Shown here: one piece after another, positions 30,157 to 40,494 of the stretch
How the letters are laid out: every line of letters starts with the position of its first letter
Position numbering within the stretch: position 1 is the first letter of the stretch
Source: Saccharomycopsis malanga
Taxonomy: Eukaryota; Ascomycota; Saccharomycetes; Ascoideales; Saccharomycopsidaceae
Assembly: GCA_004014935.1 (NCBI GenBank)
Contig: CP025324.1
Location: 2,418,501 to 2,482,500 of the forward strand
Direction: 5' to 3'
DNA: 64,000 bases
Program-made: the position numbers and the translations under genes
The notes under the pieces: model-generated
Database searches by the model: none
Seen by the model: the letters and a program-made list of their open reading frames with translations, nothing else
What the model was told of the DNA's origin: nothing

Positions 30157-31098
30157 TTGGTTTTTCAGACTAACATACATTTTTCACAACAGCACATCAA
30201 GAAAAGATACACGAAATTTCTATTATTGGATTCTTGCTTTCAATATTCAATTTTAGCCAGACAATTTAATCACAGATTTTCAAGGCTTGGATCATAATTT
30301 ATTCTTTTTAAATACCCGTTGTTTTGATATTCTCCGCTTTTTATATGCCCAATTTTAATACAGTAGCATTGTCAATTATGAGGGTTGTTCTGTAGCTTTG
30401 TAATATCTGATTCATTTGGGTTTTGAAATGCTAAACCCTTTACATTCCGCAAAATGTTGCTAGTAAAATACAAGCATAGTCATTGCGTAATAGGATAGGC
30501 GAATGCTAAACTTGGGGAAAAGATCTAAAAGCGAAGGGCTTGAAGGGGATTCGAACAGGAGATTAGCAATTTTTGAAAAGTAAAAATCGAAAAACATTAT
30601 CGGAAAGGTACGTTACCATTCCATTCCAACTGGGGAACTGCTTCTTTTAGGCACACGCACTACCATCACTTGTTTTCAAGTAGTTGTTATTATAAGTATA
30701 AAGTAGACAGTTCGGCAAGTATCAAAACAAAGTAGTGAAAATAAATTTACACTGTAGCATGTGAAAATATTGTAACAATTTTAGTTGACAAAGAGTTTGA
30801 TGTGGTGAACCACATGAGTCTAAAAAAAAACAACAGAAAAGTTGGCCAAAAGCATTAAAAGTATACAAGACAGGTTCAAGAAAAGGTCAAAAGATAAACA
30901 ATTATAAAAATTTGCCAAATAGTTTTGAAAGATCAAAAAAATATATATAATAATATTATTAATAGTTAGAAAGATAACACACAATAAGCTTTTGGAATGT
31001 ATAGAAAGTTTGAAACAAAAAGTTTACACATTAAAAAGTGAAATAGAATAATAAAAAATAAAAGAATAGAAAAACAACAACGTAGAAGTCTGGAACAA
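30157..31098. other. Intergenic between convergent genes, 0.94 kb
   Basis: AT-rich 3' regions of the ceramide synthase (+) and the Ser-rich gene (-). A TTCGAA-containing stretch near 30550 is not a tRNA. Nothing else is seen. Confidence 0.6.
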
Positions 31099-34032
31099 CT
31101 ACTTGCTACCAAACAACTTTCTCAATCTTCCACCAATCTTCTTCTTTTTTGGCTCCTCTTCGTATTCACCAAACGCGCCATCTCCAGCAACCAAGCCCAA
31201 TCCTTCGGAATGACGGTGGTGCTTCTTTGGTTTGCGGCTACCGTTGGAAGAATGGCCATCAAAGTGGTTGAGCAAGAAGTGTTTCTTAGACTCGTTCAAG
31301 TGTTTCTCAAATAGTTTATCGGAATTAATACTTGAGGAGGGGGTCCGCAAAGCATCTGGTTCTTCGTACTTTGCAGCAGAAGCACGTTGCTGACGTGGTG
31401 TAGAAAGAGCAGCAGGTGCACCAATAGTAGATGTTGGTCTGCTATTACCAAGACGACTGAAACCAAATTTTTTCGTAGGTGTGTCTTGTTGATGATGATG
31501 ATGATGCTCAGATGGTGGTTGTCTCAAAGTACGCATTGTGAATCTAGACCCAGGTTCATTGCTACCAAAGTCTTCATCATCAGAATCATCAAAACGGGAT
31601 TTGAAGAGTCCAAAGCCTCTACCTCCAATACCATCAGCACCACTTGTAGTAGATTGTGGAGACGATACCTGTGCGTTATTAGCAGGAGGGTCTCTCATGG
31701 AAAGACGCTTGAAAGCCAAGTTACTTTCAGGTTGTCTAATTTTTTCGAAACTGGACTTTGGTTGCAAACTGTTTGCAGTTCCTCTGGTTTTTGGCGAGGC
31801 TATTTCAGAAAATAACTTCTGAGGTCTTGGTTTTTGTTGAAATGTCGTTGGCTTTGGATGTGGTTTATTGTTTATAGATCTGAAACCCATTTCTGATCTT
31901 GGTCTATGAGAAGTAACTTCAGATTCGTTTGGTGTTGAATCAAGACCAGTTCTGAATGATCTACTGGCCATAGAGGAACGAGGTCTATTTCCACTAGCAT
32001 GAACAACAGGATTGCTCGTACGAGAAGATTTACTTCCCATAACAGATTGAGATCTTCTAACAGGGGCCCCATTTGTATTTGTTGTTTGTTTAGTCGGAAC
32101 TTCACCGTCTCTGAGAGAAAGTCTTTTTAACGTAGGTGAATGGGAAATTGGACGAGACGGTTGCTGCCTAGTTTTCTGAGGTTTTCCTTGATTAAATCCA
32201 GACAAAGCATCGGATCTTTCGAAGGCATGAGCCAGGGGAATAGAAACTGGTGCGGAATTTCTTTTGCTTTTGGTTCTAGAAGGAGATCTATAAGGAACGT
32301 TGTTGATATTATTTGCATTTGACGAGCTGTGTCTTACACCAGAACCATTGGAACGCCCTGGTTTAGTCAGCTGAGCACGGTTCAACTTATCCACAATCTC
32401 AGACGAAGGCTTAATTGGAGGCGGAGAAGGAACCTTTGGCGCAGGGATGTTGACCTCAGTAGTAGGTGTAGCAGTTGATTGATTAAAAGTAGAGTTTTTG
32501 TAAGGAGTGGAAACGTTTACAGAAGACGTGGTAGTGTTATTTGTAAGTTCAGGGGTGATTGAAGTACTGATGTCAGATGTAGTAGAATTAGTAGCTGGTT
32601 GAAGGTTTTGTTTAGGAACATATTCGGAAGAAGAGCTGCGTGGACGAGTTGGCGTGTCATTGGATTCAATAGCATTACCATTAACATTGAATTCAGGACG
32701 GATGGTGTTCTCTGAAATTGCATCAGTTGGTTTTTCTTCTGCTTCAATTTCCTCCTCTTCTTCTTCCTTGATTGGCTCGTCAATATCAGGACTCACGTTG
32801 GCCTGTGTTCCTGGCAATGGTTCTGGGATGATTTTTGTTGGGGTTTCGTGATGAAGGGCTGATTTCAACGGACTGACAGGAGGAATTAATCCACTATCAC
32901 TGAGGCTTAAAGAGCCTAATCTTTTAGTAGGAGACAATTGATCATCTTCCTGGTCGGGAAACTCAGTGATAGAGTAACTCACCACTGAATGTTCAGGACT
33001 ATCTTCAGTGAAACTTACTCTTTTCTTTGCTTTGTTATCATGCTGAGGAATGCTAGGTGGTAGCAACATTGAATCGCTAGAAATACCAGCAAAAGAATGG
33101 CTGAAACGTTCTGAAGGCTTTTTGTCAGCCTCAGTAGTCGTGAATCCGCTGAACGAATTGTCCTTTTGTTTTGCCTTCTGTCTTGTTCTATGTTTTTCGT
33201 TGATAGACGAGACAGTAAACGACGAATGTCTAGGCGTGTAGGTATTTCTGTGTCCCAACAAAGAAGATGTTCTCAGTTGGTCTACTTCTGACACGGGAAC
33301 TTCAATGGTTTTCAAGCCATGAGCCGTTGGTACGGTTTTTCTGATAGTTTTAGGTTTTGTCAAAAGCTGATTCTGCTTGGTATTGTCCTCTGTGATTGCG
33401 CTGACACTTCTTTTGGGTGCAGGGCGTTTTGGCTGGTGTAAAGAAGCATCGCTGGTGAGCGAATTTAATGGCGATGAACTTTCTAAAGGAGAATGTTGAC
33501 CTGATTGATGCGGCTGCTGAGGAGGTTTAAATATGTACGCGTTGCTGTTAGATGACAATGAACTACTCCGAGAAACACCTTTGTTCTTCTTGGGTGTTGT
33601 CTGTTGAGGGCTACTGGTGTCCAAGACAGTGCTGGAATTTACTCTCCGGGGCGCCTGGTAACGACGGCTGGTAGATGCAAGCGAATTTGATCTAGATAAC
33701 GACACTTGGGTGGTGTTTACGGAGCTGTTGGTTGTCCCTTGAAACAATTTTCCGATGGTGTTGGCTGCAGCAAGAGCGTTTTTGTTTGGCATGTCTGTAG
33801 AGGTGGGCTATGTTGAAATTTCAGGTTAGTATGTGCTTTCTAGCAAAAAGTCAAAGCTGCAATACACGTCTCAATAGCTTAATTAAAAGGTTCACATCTC
33901 TGGATACCGTTAAAAAGCCATTGAGAACAGTAAGCCTTGAGAAAACGTTGAAATGGCTAAACTTACTGGTCTGTTGACCCCCGTGTAGGCCTCCGGAAGC
34001 GCGCTTCTTCTTCTTTCGGTAAATAAGCCCAT
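31099..34032 (-). CDS. Ser-rich eisosome-like protein with a separate first exon
   Basis: The main frame (ATG at 33790-33792) gives 897 aa. Just upstream is a complete splice unit: acceptor CATAG at 33808-33812, branch TACTAAC at 33825-33831 and donor GTAAGT at 33961-33966, preceded by an in-frame 22-codon exon from ATG 34030-34032 (MGLFTERRRSALPEAYTGVN...). Splicing exon 1 (33967-34032) to exon 2 (31099-33807) is in frame and gives 924 aa. The next residues, PNKNALAAANTIGKLF, resemble the Ala-rich start of Seg1-type eisosome proteins as I recall them. The rest is a low-complexity Ser/Thr/Pro/Arg chain with many RS-x-S and SP sites. A basic amphipathic end (KKKKIGGRLRKLFGSK) could bind membrane. 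A Seg1/Eis1-like role at the plasma membrane is a guess from layout. Confidence 0.75.
33808..33966 (-). other. Intron of the eisosome-like gene (159 nt)
   Basis: Donor GTAAGT (33966-33961), consensus branch TACTAAC (33831-33825), acceptor ATAG at 33808. The exon junction is phase 0. Confidence 0.8.
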
Positions 34033-35297
34033 CCTTTAGGAAAAAGAGCAAATTTTTCAATGTTAACGGTCTCCAGTCCTTCTCAAAGCTATAAAAATAT
34101 TGTAAAAACTTGCTAATCACTCTTAAACAGGCCTTGATTGCCTCTTATATCCTGTTGTTTCTCTTGTTTATTCGTTATTCTGCAATTTCAAATAGCAACT
34201 CTCGCTCAAATACAGGGTAACCCGAGATGGGCTGCTAGTAAATCTTGGGTGGGATGTTATAATGATGTAATAATGTCACTCAAGCTTTTCTACTGAGCTA
34301 CTAGTATTGCAAGCTTTTACTGCTAGTGGTGGTTGGGCTCTAAATAATCTGGTGTTAGTCTCTGTAGTTGTAGTTGTAGGTGTATTGTTGGGGAATATGA
34401 TATACGGTGGTGCGCTCGGCTGCAAGTTTTCAACATGAGAGATTAGCTTACTGTTATATGGGTGTGGTAATTCCTATATGTATATTGTAAAAGAAGGGTT
34501 ATGCAGTGTAACACTAGTTGTATATTGTATATGAAGCTGTGTATGAAGGATTTTTCTAGAAAATTACAACTGCATTGGTCACTTCTATTATCTACTGCTC
34601 TTTATGCAAATATATTGGCTTTTTCCTTTCTATCTTTTACGGCATTCTTCCTGTTCAAAACAGCGGTAATCGAGTGGCTATTGATCCGTACTAAATATTA
34701 ATAAAAATTGACAAAAATGGTAAAGGTAGATATTCGTATTCTGAATGAGTTTGTTTTTGGAAACTATAATATAACACCGACAAACTTAAATCAATTATTA
34801 TGCGCTTTAGGTTAATCTTCAGTTTTCCTGGGTAGTAAAGCTGTATCTGAGCAAATACCTTCCAAATTTGTACCATGATAACAAGGGAAGGGCAAAAGGT
34901 CACATAAAAATGCAAATAGCCATCATTGTTGTTTCATATTCAGTTTTAAAAGGTTCAAAGTTAATTCATATCTCCGTAACACCATACAGCACAAGTACAA
35001 ATATTTATATGGGAAAGAATACAAAGATACTCAGGCAAAATAATTATTCTATAAGGAATGTAGGTGGTACAGGTAGAATATAGTAAGCAAAAAATAGGGA
35101 TAGAAAACATAGAAAGACAAAGGATGGCAAATAAAAATGTATAGAATGAAAACAATTAGAATTTATGAAAAAAAGAAGGGAATGTAGAACGCAAGACTAT
35201 TAATACAACAAGAAATTTGATGGGATGATAATGAAATAGTACATATTTACCAGCGAATGGCACAGGTCGGTAAAAATTAAGATGAGTAGTATCAATT
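34033..35297. other. Intergenic, 1.26 kb, nothing recognised
   Basis: Promoter of the eisosome-like gene and 3' region of the RhoGAP gene. The short ORFs here lack support. Confidence 0.6.
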
Positions 35298-38200
35298 TTA
35301 CTGGGTGACTACCCCAGGTCTGTTTTTTCTAAAAAATGTTGAAAACCGTTGTTTTTGAGGTAAATCCTCAGATGACAATTTATTCAATGACGCTTTGCTG
35401 CCACTCCGGCTAGCAACATTACTACTAGATCCGCCTATTAATGACAGTTGACTCTCTGGACTTTTTGCTGAGCTGCTCGACGCTTCTTTTTTATTGTTGT
35501 TGTGTTTGAAAAAAAGCAAACTGATAGCAGACTGCCTTCTTCTTAATTTTCTACTGGTATCCTCACTACCAACGGTGCTGGTACTAGCGCCAGTTTGGCT
35601 ATGGTGCACTGCATAACTGGAAGAACCAGGGCCAGCACTAGAAGGCCGATAATTGTCTCCGTTAATAGTACTGACACTAGCAATAGTGCCTTGTCCTGCT
35701 GGAGAGCGCATCTGGGCACTTCCTGGAACCAGACCTTCGTCAATTTTGGCAAGTTGACCTTTACTGTAATTGTTAAGTGGCATATTATACACTGCTTGCT
35801 GAGAGACAATCTGACTGTCAGGAAGTTGCTCGTTAGCTTGTTGTATTTGCTGTTGGATGGAGTTGAGAGGAGGTTCAGGGGGAGCATCTGTAGGTTGAGC
35901 AGTAGGGGCGTCAATTGTGGTTTTTTCAGCAGAAACAGCTGGAATAACCGGTTGAGAGGTTTCTTCTATGGAAGGCTCAGCAGATTCGTTAGAAGAAATG
36001 GCAGCATTGTCAACAAGGGTATTTGGATTCAAAGGAGATGTCGACGGTTCGGGTTTTGGACCAACATTATTAAGCTGATCAGTGCTCGATGCACCAGTAC
36101 TAGGTTCCTTAATAACTGGAATGACTGTTCCAGTAGGAACCTTATAAACAGGTTCATTTCCAATGTCAGCTTCATTTTGGTTGAATTCATTTGGTTGAGA
36201 TACTCTAATCAAGTTTTTATCATCAGTGCCTTCCTTGGAAAGTTCCGCTCCTCGAATTTTCTCCTTTTTATTCTTCTTGTCTTTGAATTTACTCTTATGC
36301 AAAAACGAAAAGATTGCTTGCAATTTGTGTTTTTTCACATGAACATCGTTTTTCTTAGCATCAGATTCAGGATCAGTTGCAACATTAGCAGTGGCATCGG
36401 TATCGGAGGCATCGGCAACTTGTTGAGCGAGCGGTTTATCAGGAGTGCCTTCAGAACTTTTTGAAGTTTCAGCTCCAGAGCCATTTCCATTAGCACTAAC
36501 ACTAGGAGTATCATTACTGTTAGGCTCCTCTTTGCCGCTGGTAAACATGGCATGTGGAACTGAAGTAAGGGCAACACCATCAGACTCATGTTGGCCTTCT
36601 TGATTCAAAGATTTGAATAATTTCGGAGCTGGCTTTGTGCTATCAATTCTATACAACTTTATTAGCATCAAATCAAAGTTGTCAATCAAAATCTTCAATA
36701 CCAATTGATTAATATTGTAATCAACGTTTATGGAATTGAAACTTTCCAAGGAAAAATTATTATGAGGAACAGACAATGTATTGTTTTGATTGAAATTGAC
36801 AGAAGAAGCAGTGCCATTATCGTTAGTTCCATACATTTTACTGCTGACACCACTGAAACCACTGTTGGTACTTATAATACTACCTCTGGTGTATGTTGGA
36901 GCCAATCTATTGACGTTCGGATTACTTATGGCATTTGCACCAGAATACGTGTTGTTCGTATTAACAGACACACTGAGGCGGTTGCTATTGTTGTTGGCAG
37001 TGCTTGCAGTGGTGTTAGAGATTGTTTGTTTCAACGAGTTGTTGAGAATATCAATATTGATACTCTGCGCTTGGCCTGGAAGTTGCAAGCCACTGACATT
37101 ATTGAGTTGATTATTTAAAGAGAAACTGGTCTGGAACACTTTTGAGAGATTGAAAGAATTCATTTTGGTTTTCTCAAAGTTACGAGGGTTGGACAAGTTG
37201 GCTAGAAACTCCAATATATAAAGCAACACATCAAAATTCACAATATCCAACTCCTCATACAATAGCACCGCTAACACATCAAGAAAATTGTCAATGCTAG
37301 CTTTTATACCAGAAGGAAGCTCCTTGCTGGTTTTTGCACCACTGCTTAACGCACTGTGTATATTATGTGGGTTATATGAAGAAGAGGCAAAACTTTTTGA
37401 ATCCATCGCAGAATCTATAGAAAGAACAGACATGAGCGAATGCTTACGATAATTTGGAGGCATCATTGGGCGCGCAGGTGGTTTTACCAACATGTCGCCG
37501 TTTTTCCGTTGTTCAGAATTTTTTGCTTCAACAGATTGTTCATGTTTTGTCTCTAGTTTTTCGGTTGTTTTAGATTCTTCAATTGGGTCGATGGATTTTC
37601 TTTTATCAATTGGCTCTTTATTCTCAATTGAGTTTTTAGTAACTGAGTTTTTAGTATCAACTGACTCTTTATGACCAATTGGTTGTTTATTATCAACCAA
37701 CTCTTTATTATCAATTGAATGACCATAACCCACATCTTTATTCTTCTCAATTGACAACCTTTTTTCTGCCTTTTTAGATTCATCAGGGCTCTCTAGAGAA
37801 CCGTGTGGGTCTACATTCACCATCAAAATTGATTTCGATCTGTTCAAAATATCGTCGTCATCGTCATCGTCATCATCAGTTAAATTGGCAGGGGCCAGGC
37901 TATCAAGAGCAGGTGTTTTAAAGACAGTAGCATCGCTTGACGCGTCGTCTTCGTTTTTACTGTGTGATAATTTCTGAGTTTCAAGCGGCTCGTTGGGCTG
38001 GTCATCTACGATCCTCAATGAAGAGGTTTCACTTGCAGATTGAGAATATATAAGTAGGTCACGATATTGAACACTCTCCAACTCTTGTTTAATATCTTTG
38101 AACACATCAGGAGGAATAATAGAATCAGGCAATGCATTCAAATACCGTTTCAATAATGTTGCAACATCATAAACAGTCAACTCCTTGATATTAACTTGAG

Positions 38201-38690
38201 TGTTATCTGAATAATCAAACGATGGCTCTTCGTTGAATGTTTGCTGTAACTTTTTTATTCTCTTCAATGAGCCTCCAACACGAAACACGCCTTCCTTATC
38301 GAAACAATGGTTCTTTTTGAGAAAACTGATAGAATGAGCTATAATCGAAGGTACCGTGAGCAGAACAGGATGATCTTCATTTCCAAAACAGCACGAAATC
38401 ACAGATGTCGCAGCTGATAAATGATATGCTGTCTGGAGAGAAGCACCAAACAATGGTGAGCCAACTCCATGGGTGGCCGACTGTCCTAACACTGGAGACG
38501 CGCCAGAGGACGTTTCCTTGGGAGATGAACCAGTACTAGAAGCACCAGCATATTTAGAAAGACCTGAAGACGGGCCAAGAAGTGTGTGACGACGCGATTT
38601 GGAACTATTATGAGAACGTAAGCTCCGAGCATCCCTGTAATTGGCAAAGAAACTGGATCTCTTCGACAGAGATGGGTTCGGGGTGGCCAT
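35298..38690 (-). CDS. RhoGAP protein, Sac7/Bag7-like, domain split by an insert
   Basis: The 1130-aa product carries a RhoGAP domain that stimulates GTP hydrolysis by Rho-family GTPases in cell-wall and actin control. The first half (about 106-215) contains the arginine finger in EGVFRVGGS (Arg137), the RIKKLQ helix and TLLKRYLNALPDSIIP with the conserved Lys181. The second half (about 460-525) contains FLDVLAVLLYEE, YILEFLANLS and MNSFNLSKVF with the conserved Asn514. Between them lie about 240 low-complexity residues with a run of nine Asp and repeated (S/D)-(I/V)-(D/E)-N-K units, instead of a short loop. The preceding FGASLQTAYHLSA resembles the Sac7 region upstream of its GAP domain. The C-terminal 600 residues are Ser/Asn-rich and disordered, with basic patches. 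The start is the ATG at 38688-38690. Confidence 0.85.
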   Translation of the reverse strand: MATPNPSLSKRSSFFANYRDARSLRSHNSSKSRRHTLLGPSSGLSKYAGASSTGSSPKETSSGASPVLGQSATHGVGSPLFGASLQTAYHLSAATSVISCCFGNEDHPVLLTVPSIIAHSISFLKKNHCFDKEGVFRVGGSLKRIKKLQQTFNEEPSFDYSDNTQVNIKELTVYDVATLLKRYLNALPDSIIPPDVFKDIKQELESVQYRDLLIYSQSASETSSLRIVDDQPNEPLETQKLSHSKNEDDASSDATVFKTPALDSLAPANLTDDDDDDDDDILNRSKSILMVNVDPHGSLESPDESKKAEKRLSIEKNKDVGYGHSIDNKELVDNKQPIGHKESVDTKNSVTKNSIENKEPIDKRKSIDPIEESKTTEKLETKHEQSVEAKNSEQRKNGDMLVKPPARPMMPPNYRKHSLMSVLSIDSAMDSKSFASSSYNPHNIHSALSSGAKTSKELPSGIKASIDNFLDVLAVLLYEELDIVNFDVLLYILEFLANLSNPRNFEKTKMNSFNLSKVFQTSFSLNNQLNNVSGLQLPGQAQSINIDILNNSLKQTISNTTASTANNNSNRLSVSVNTNNTYSGANAISNPNVNRLAPTYTRGSIISTNSGFSGVSSKMYGTNDNGTASSVNFNQNNTLSVPHNNFSLESFNSINVDYNINQLVLKILIDNFDLMLIKLYRIDSTKPAPKLFKSLNQEGQHESDGVALTSVPHAMFTSGKEEPNSNDTPSVSANGNGSGAETSKSSEGTPDKPLAQQVADASDTDATANVATDPESDAKKNDVHVKKHKLQAIFSFLHKSKFKDKKNKKEKIRGAELSKEGTDDKNLIRVSQPNEFNQNEADIGNEPVYKVPTGTVIPVIKEPSTGASSTDQLNNVGPKPEPSTSPLNPNTLVDNAAISSNESAEPSIEETSQPVIPAVSAEKTTIDAPTAQPTDAPPEPPLNSIQQQIQQANEQLPDSQIVSQQAVYNMPLNNYSKGQLAKIDEGLVPGSAQMRSPAGQGTIASVSTINGDNYRPSSAGPGSSSYAVHHSQTGASTSTVGSEDTSRKLRRRQSAISLLFFKHNNNKKEASSSSAKSPESQLSLIGGSSSNVASRSGSKASLNKLSSEDLPQKQRFSTFFRKNRPGVVTQ
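37590..37730 (-). repeat. Imperfect heptad-like coding repeat inside the RhoGAP insert
   Basis: About 21-24-nt units encode DNKEL / DNKQP / DTKNS / ENKEP / DKRKS-type segments (residues 325-370). They are too diverged for exact tandem copies but recognisable on both DNA and protein level. Confidence 0.55.
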
Positions 38691-39952
38691 AATGGATCAA
38701 TATGGGCCACTCCAATAGTTTGAACCTGACAAAAAAAAATAATAATAATAACGCTGCCCTGGTGCTTGTTGGAAAATAAATTATATTATATATATCCAAG
38801 AATCTGTATATTATTGAACAATAAATCAAGATAGGAAAAAGCAACGCTTCTTATCTAACCTCGTGGCACGCGGAGTGCAGAAAAACAACGGCTAATAATA
38901 ACAGAAATAATTTTAAACAATGCTAAGCATTGGTTTGCAACATCTGCTGCTTACAACTGGCTAATAAATAGAGACAATTGGGCCGGTGAAATTTGTTTGC
39001 ATTCGAGCCCCTGCAAAGCATCTCATATATAGCCCTGGACGTTTTTTTTCCTCTCTCCGTACTGACAGTTATGTTAGGGGCACTGTTTCATCTGTTATAT
39101 TATTAGCAAATGAAGGAATGAATTGCGCATTACCCGGCGGAGGTATGCGCGTTGATGTAAGGTGATGCATGAGGTGCAGTCAAGGCGCCGCGAGGTGCAG
39201 TCAAAGAGTGGTGTATATAATCTACAGAAATTGTATTTTGTTACTTGTCAAGACAAGCAGAGAAAAATTAGAGAGCATTAATGATTTGCTGAAGCTTTTA
39301 ATAAAAAACAAAGTTTTGTTTAATGTGAATTTCGAAGTTTATTTATCGGAGAGACGGAAGCAATATAAAGTTGTATCATGTACTCTAATATATTTTCTTA
39401 ACAAGTCGTAATATGGTCCTTTATTTAGTGTTATATGGTTAATGGTAAAAGTTCATGTAAATCCAATTCAAGTTTGACAAAGTTAAATGAGAGATTTTCA
39501 ATCAATGAAGCATAGATGATCTTCAATTGAGTTTGTTCAAGACAGCCAAAAAATAGCACTAGTCCAAAGACTCTCAGTACTCATGACTTCAGGAAGATTT
39601 TTCAAAGAGGGAATGTGGTCATAGTTGAAATAAAGCAAAGAAGACTTTCAGAATGTTAAAAGAACAGAAAATAACAGTAGTATTTTAACATACAAAAAGG
39701 TAGCACTTTTATTTTACATATTTTTGATACTCCGGCCGCTGGGCAGGATAGTACATCATTTCTAACAATTTATATTCCTCATAATGAAATTTTTTGGCTA
39801 GTAGCCTCGGAAAAGAGAAAAAAGCCCTAATAGGCACACCGACTAGAAACAACTTTGACTCTACAAATTGTCTGAAACATGGCCTAGACCAAGTTCTACT
39901 GCTTACCAAACTATAAGGTGAGTCGATTATAATTAGGTTTTCCCTTGATTTT

Positions 39953-40006
39953 ACCAAGTCCCTTTAAATATATGGCGTATATACGAAACTGATATGTACT
40001 GGGCTC
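39953..40006 (+). repeat. 54-bp direct repeat, left copy (upstream of POB3)
   Basis: It aligns without gaps to 42578-42631, with 43 of 54 positions identical. Blocks ACCAAGTCCCT, GC(G/A)TATATACGAAACT and ATGTACTGGGCTC are conserved, and the region between the first two has drifted. Confidence 0.75.
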
Positions 40007-40267
40007 GGAATATAAGCTATTAACATATTAAGGCAAATACCAACATGTAAGTCACGTGCTACACATTGTTAATAAGGCTTTTGATAAGTGCAATAGGAAT
40101 GAATTGTGAATGGTGAATTAAAGGGATGTCTAATCATCTATTGCGATAATTAAGGTTTTATTCAATAGGTAGTGATAATTGTAAGTATACGAGACACTTC
40201 TTTTATCCCCCTGGTACCCCCAGAGGTCTACAAATATTACCAGGTAACCCGCCTTTGCAAGCTTCGG

Positions 40268-40273
40268 ACGCGT
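40268..40273. promoter_or_regulatory. MCB box (ACGCGT) upstream of POB3
   Basis: An exact Mlu I cell-cycle box within GGACGCGTCGCGGG, 222 bp before the POB3 ATG. Confidence 0.5.
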
Positions 40274-40494
40274 CGCGGGTGAAATTTTAGCAGGGGAAAT
40301 GGTAAATTGAAAGCTATCTATATTTTATTGGGTATTAACAGTAGGTATTAGCCAATCTTGGAGGTATTGAATTGCTGATATTTGTTAATTCTTTTTCAGG
40401 GCAAGTTTGTTGCTATTTATGGTGTATTGCATCTAGTGTTTTTTGAAGGATAGAACAGGTTATAATTGCAGTATATTAATAGTGGCAAATCAAG

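Larger units (their letters stand above)
38691..40494. promoter_or_regulatory. Divergent upstream region RhoGAP / POB3, 1.8 kb
   Basis: It holds a Reb1-like TTACCCG (39130-39136), two copies of GAGGTGCAGTCAA 21 bp apart (39171-39183, 39192-39204), the left POB3-flanking repeat (39953-40006), a CACGTG (40053-40058) and an MCB box (40268-40273). ORFs at 39169-39411 (+) and 39709-39957 (-, TTG start) are not supported as genes. Confidence 0.5.

Noticed and set aside
30549-30565. TTCGAA-containing stretch resembling a tRNA T-loop
   Set aside because: The flanking bases cannot form a T-stem on either strand.
35595-36464. 289-codon plus-strand frame
   Set aside because: Antisense to the Ser/Asn-rich part of the RhoGAP gene. 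Its composition mirrors that coding strand and there is no family motif.
39169-39411. 80-codon plus frame with two RCSQ units
   Set aside because: Composition and context give no support. The unit is explained by a short DNA duplication.
39709-39957. 82-codon minus frame next to the left repeat copy
   Set aside because: TTG start, no recognisable domain and no splice signal.
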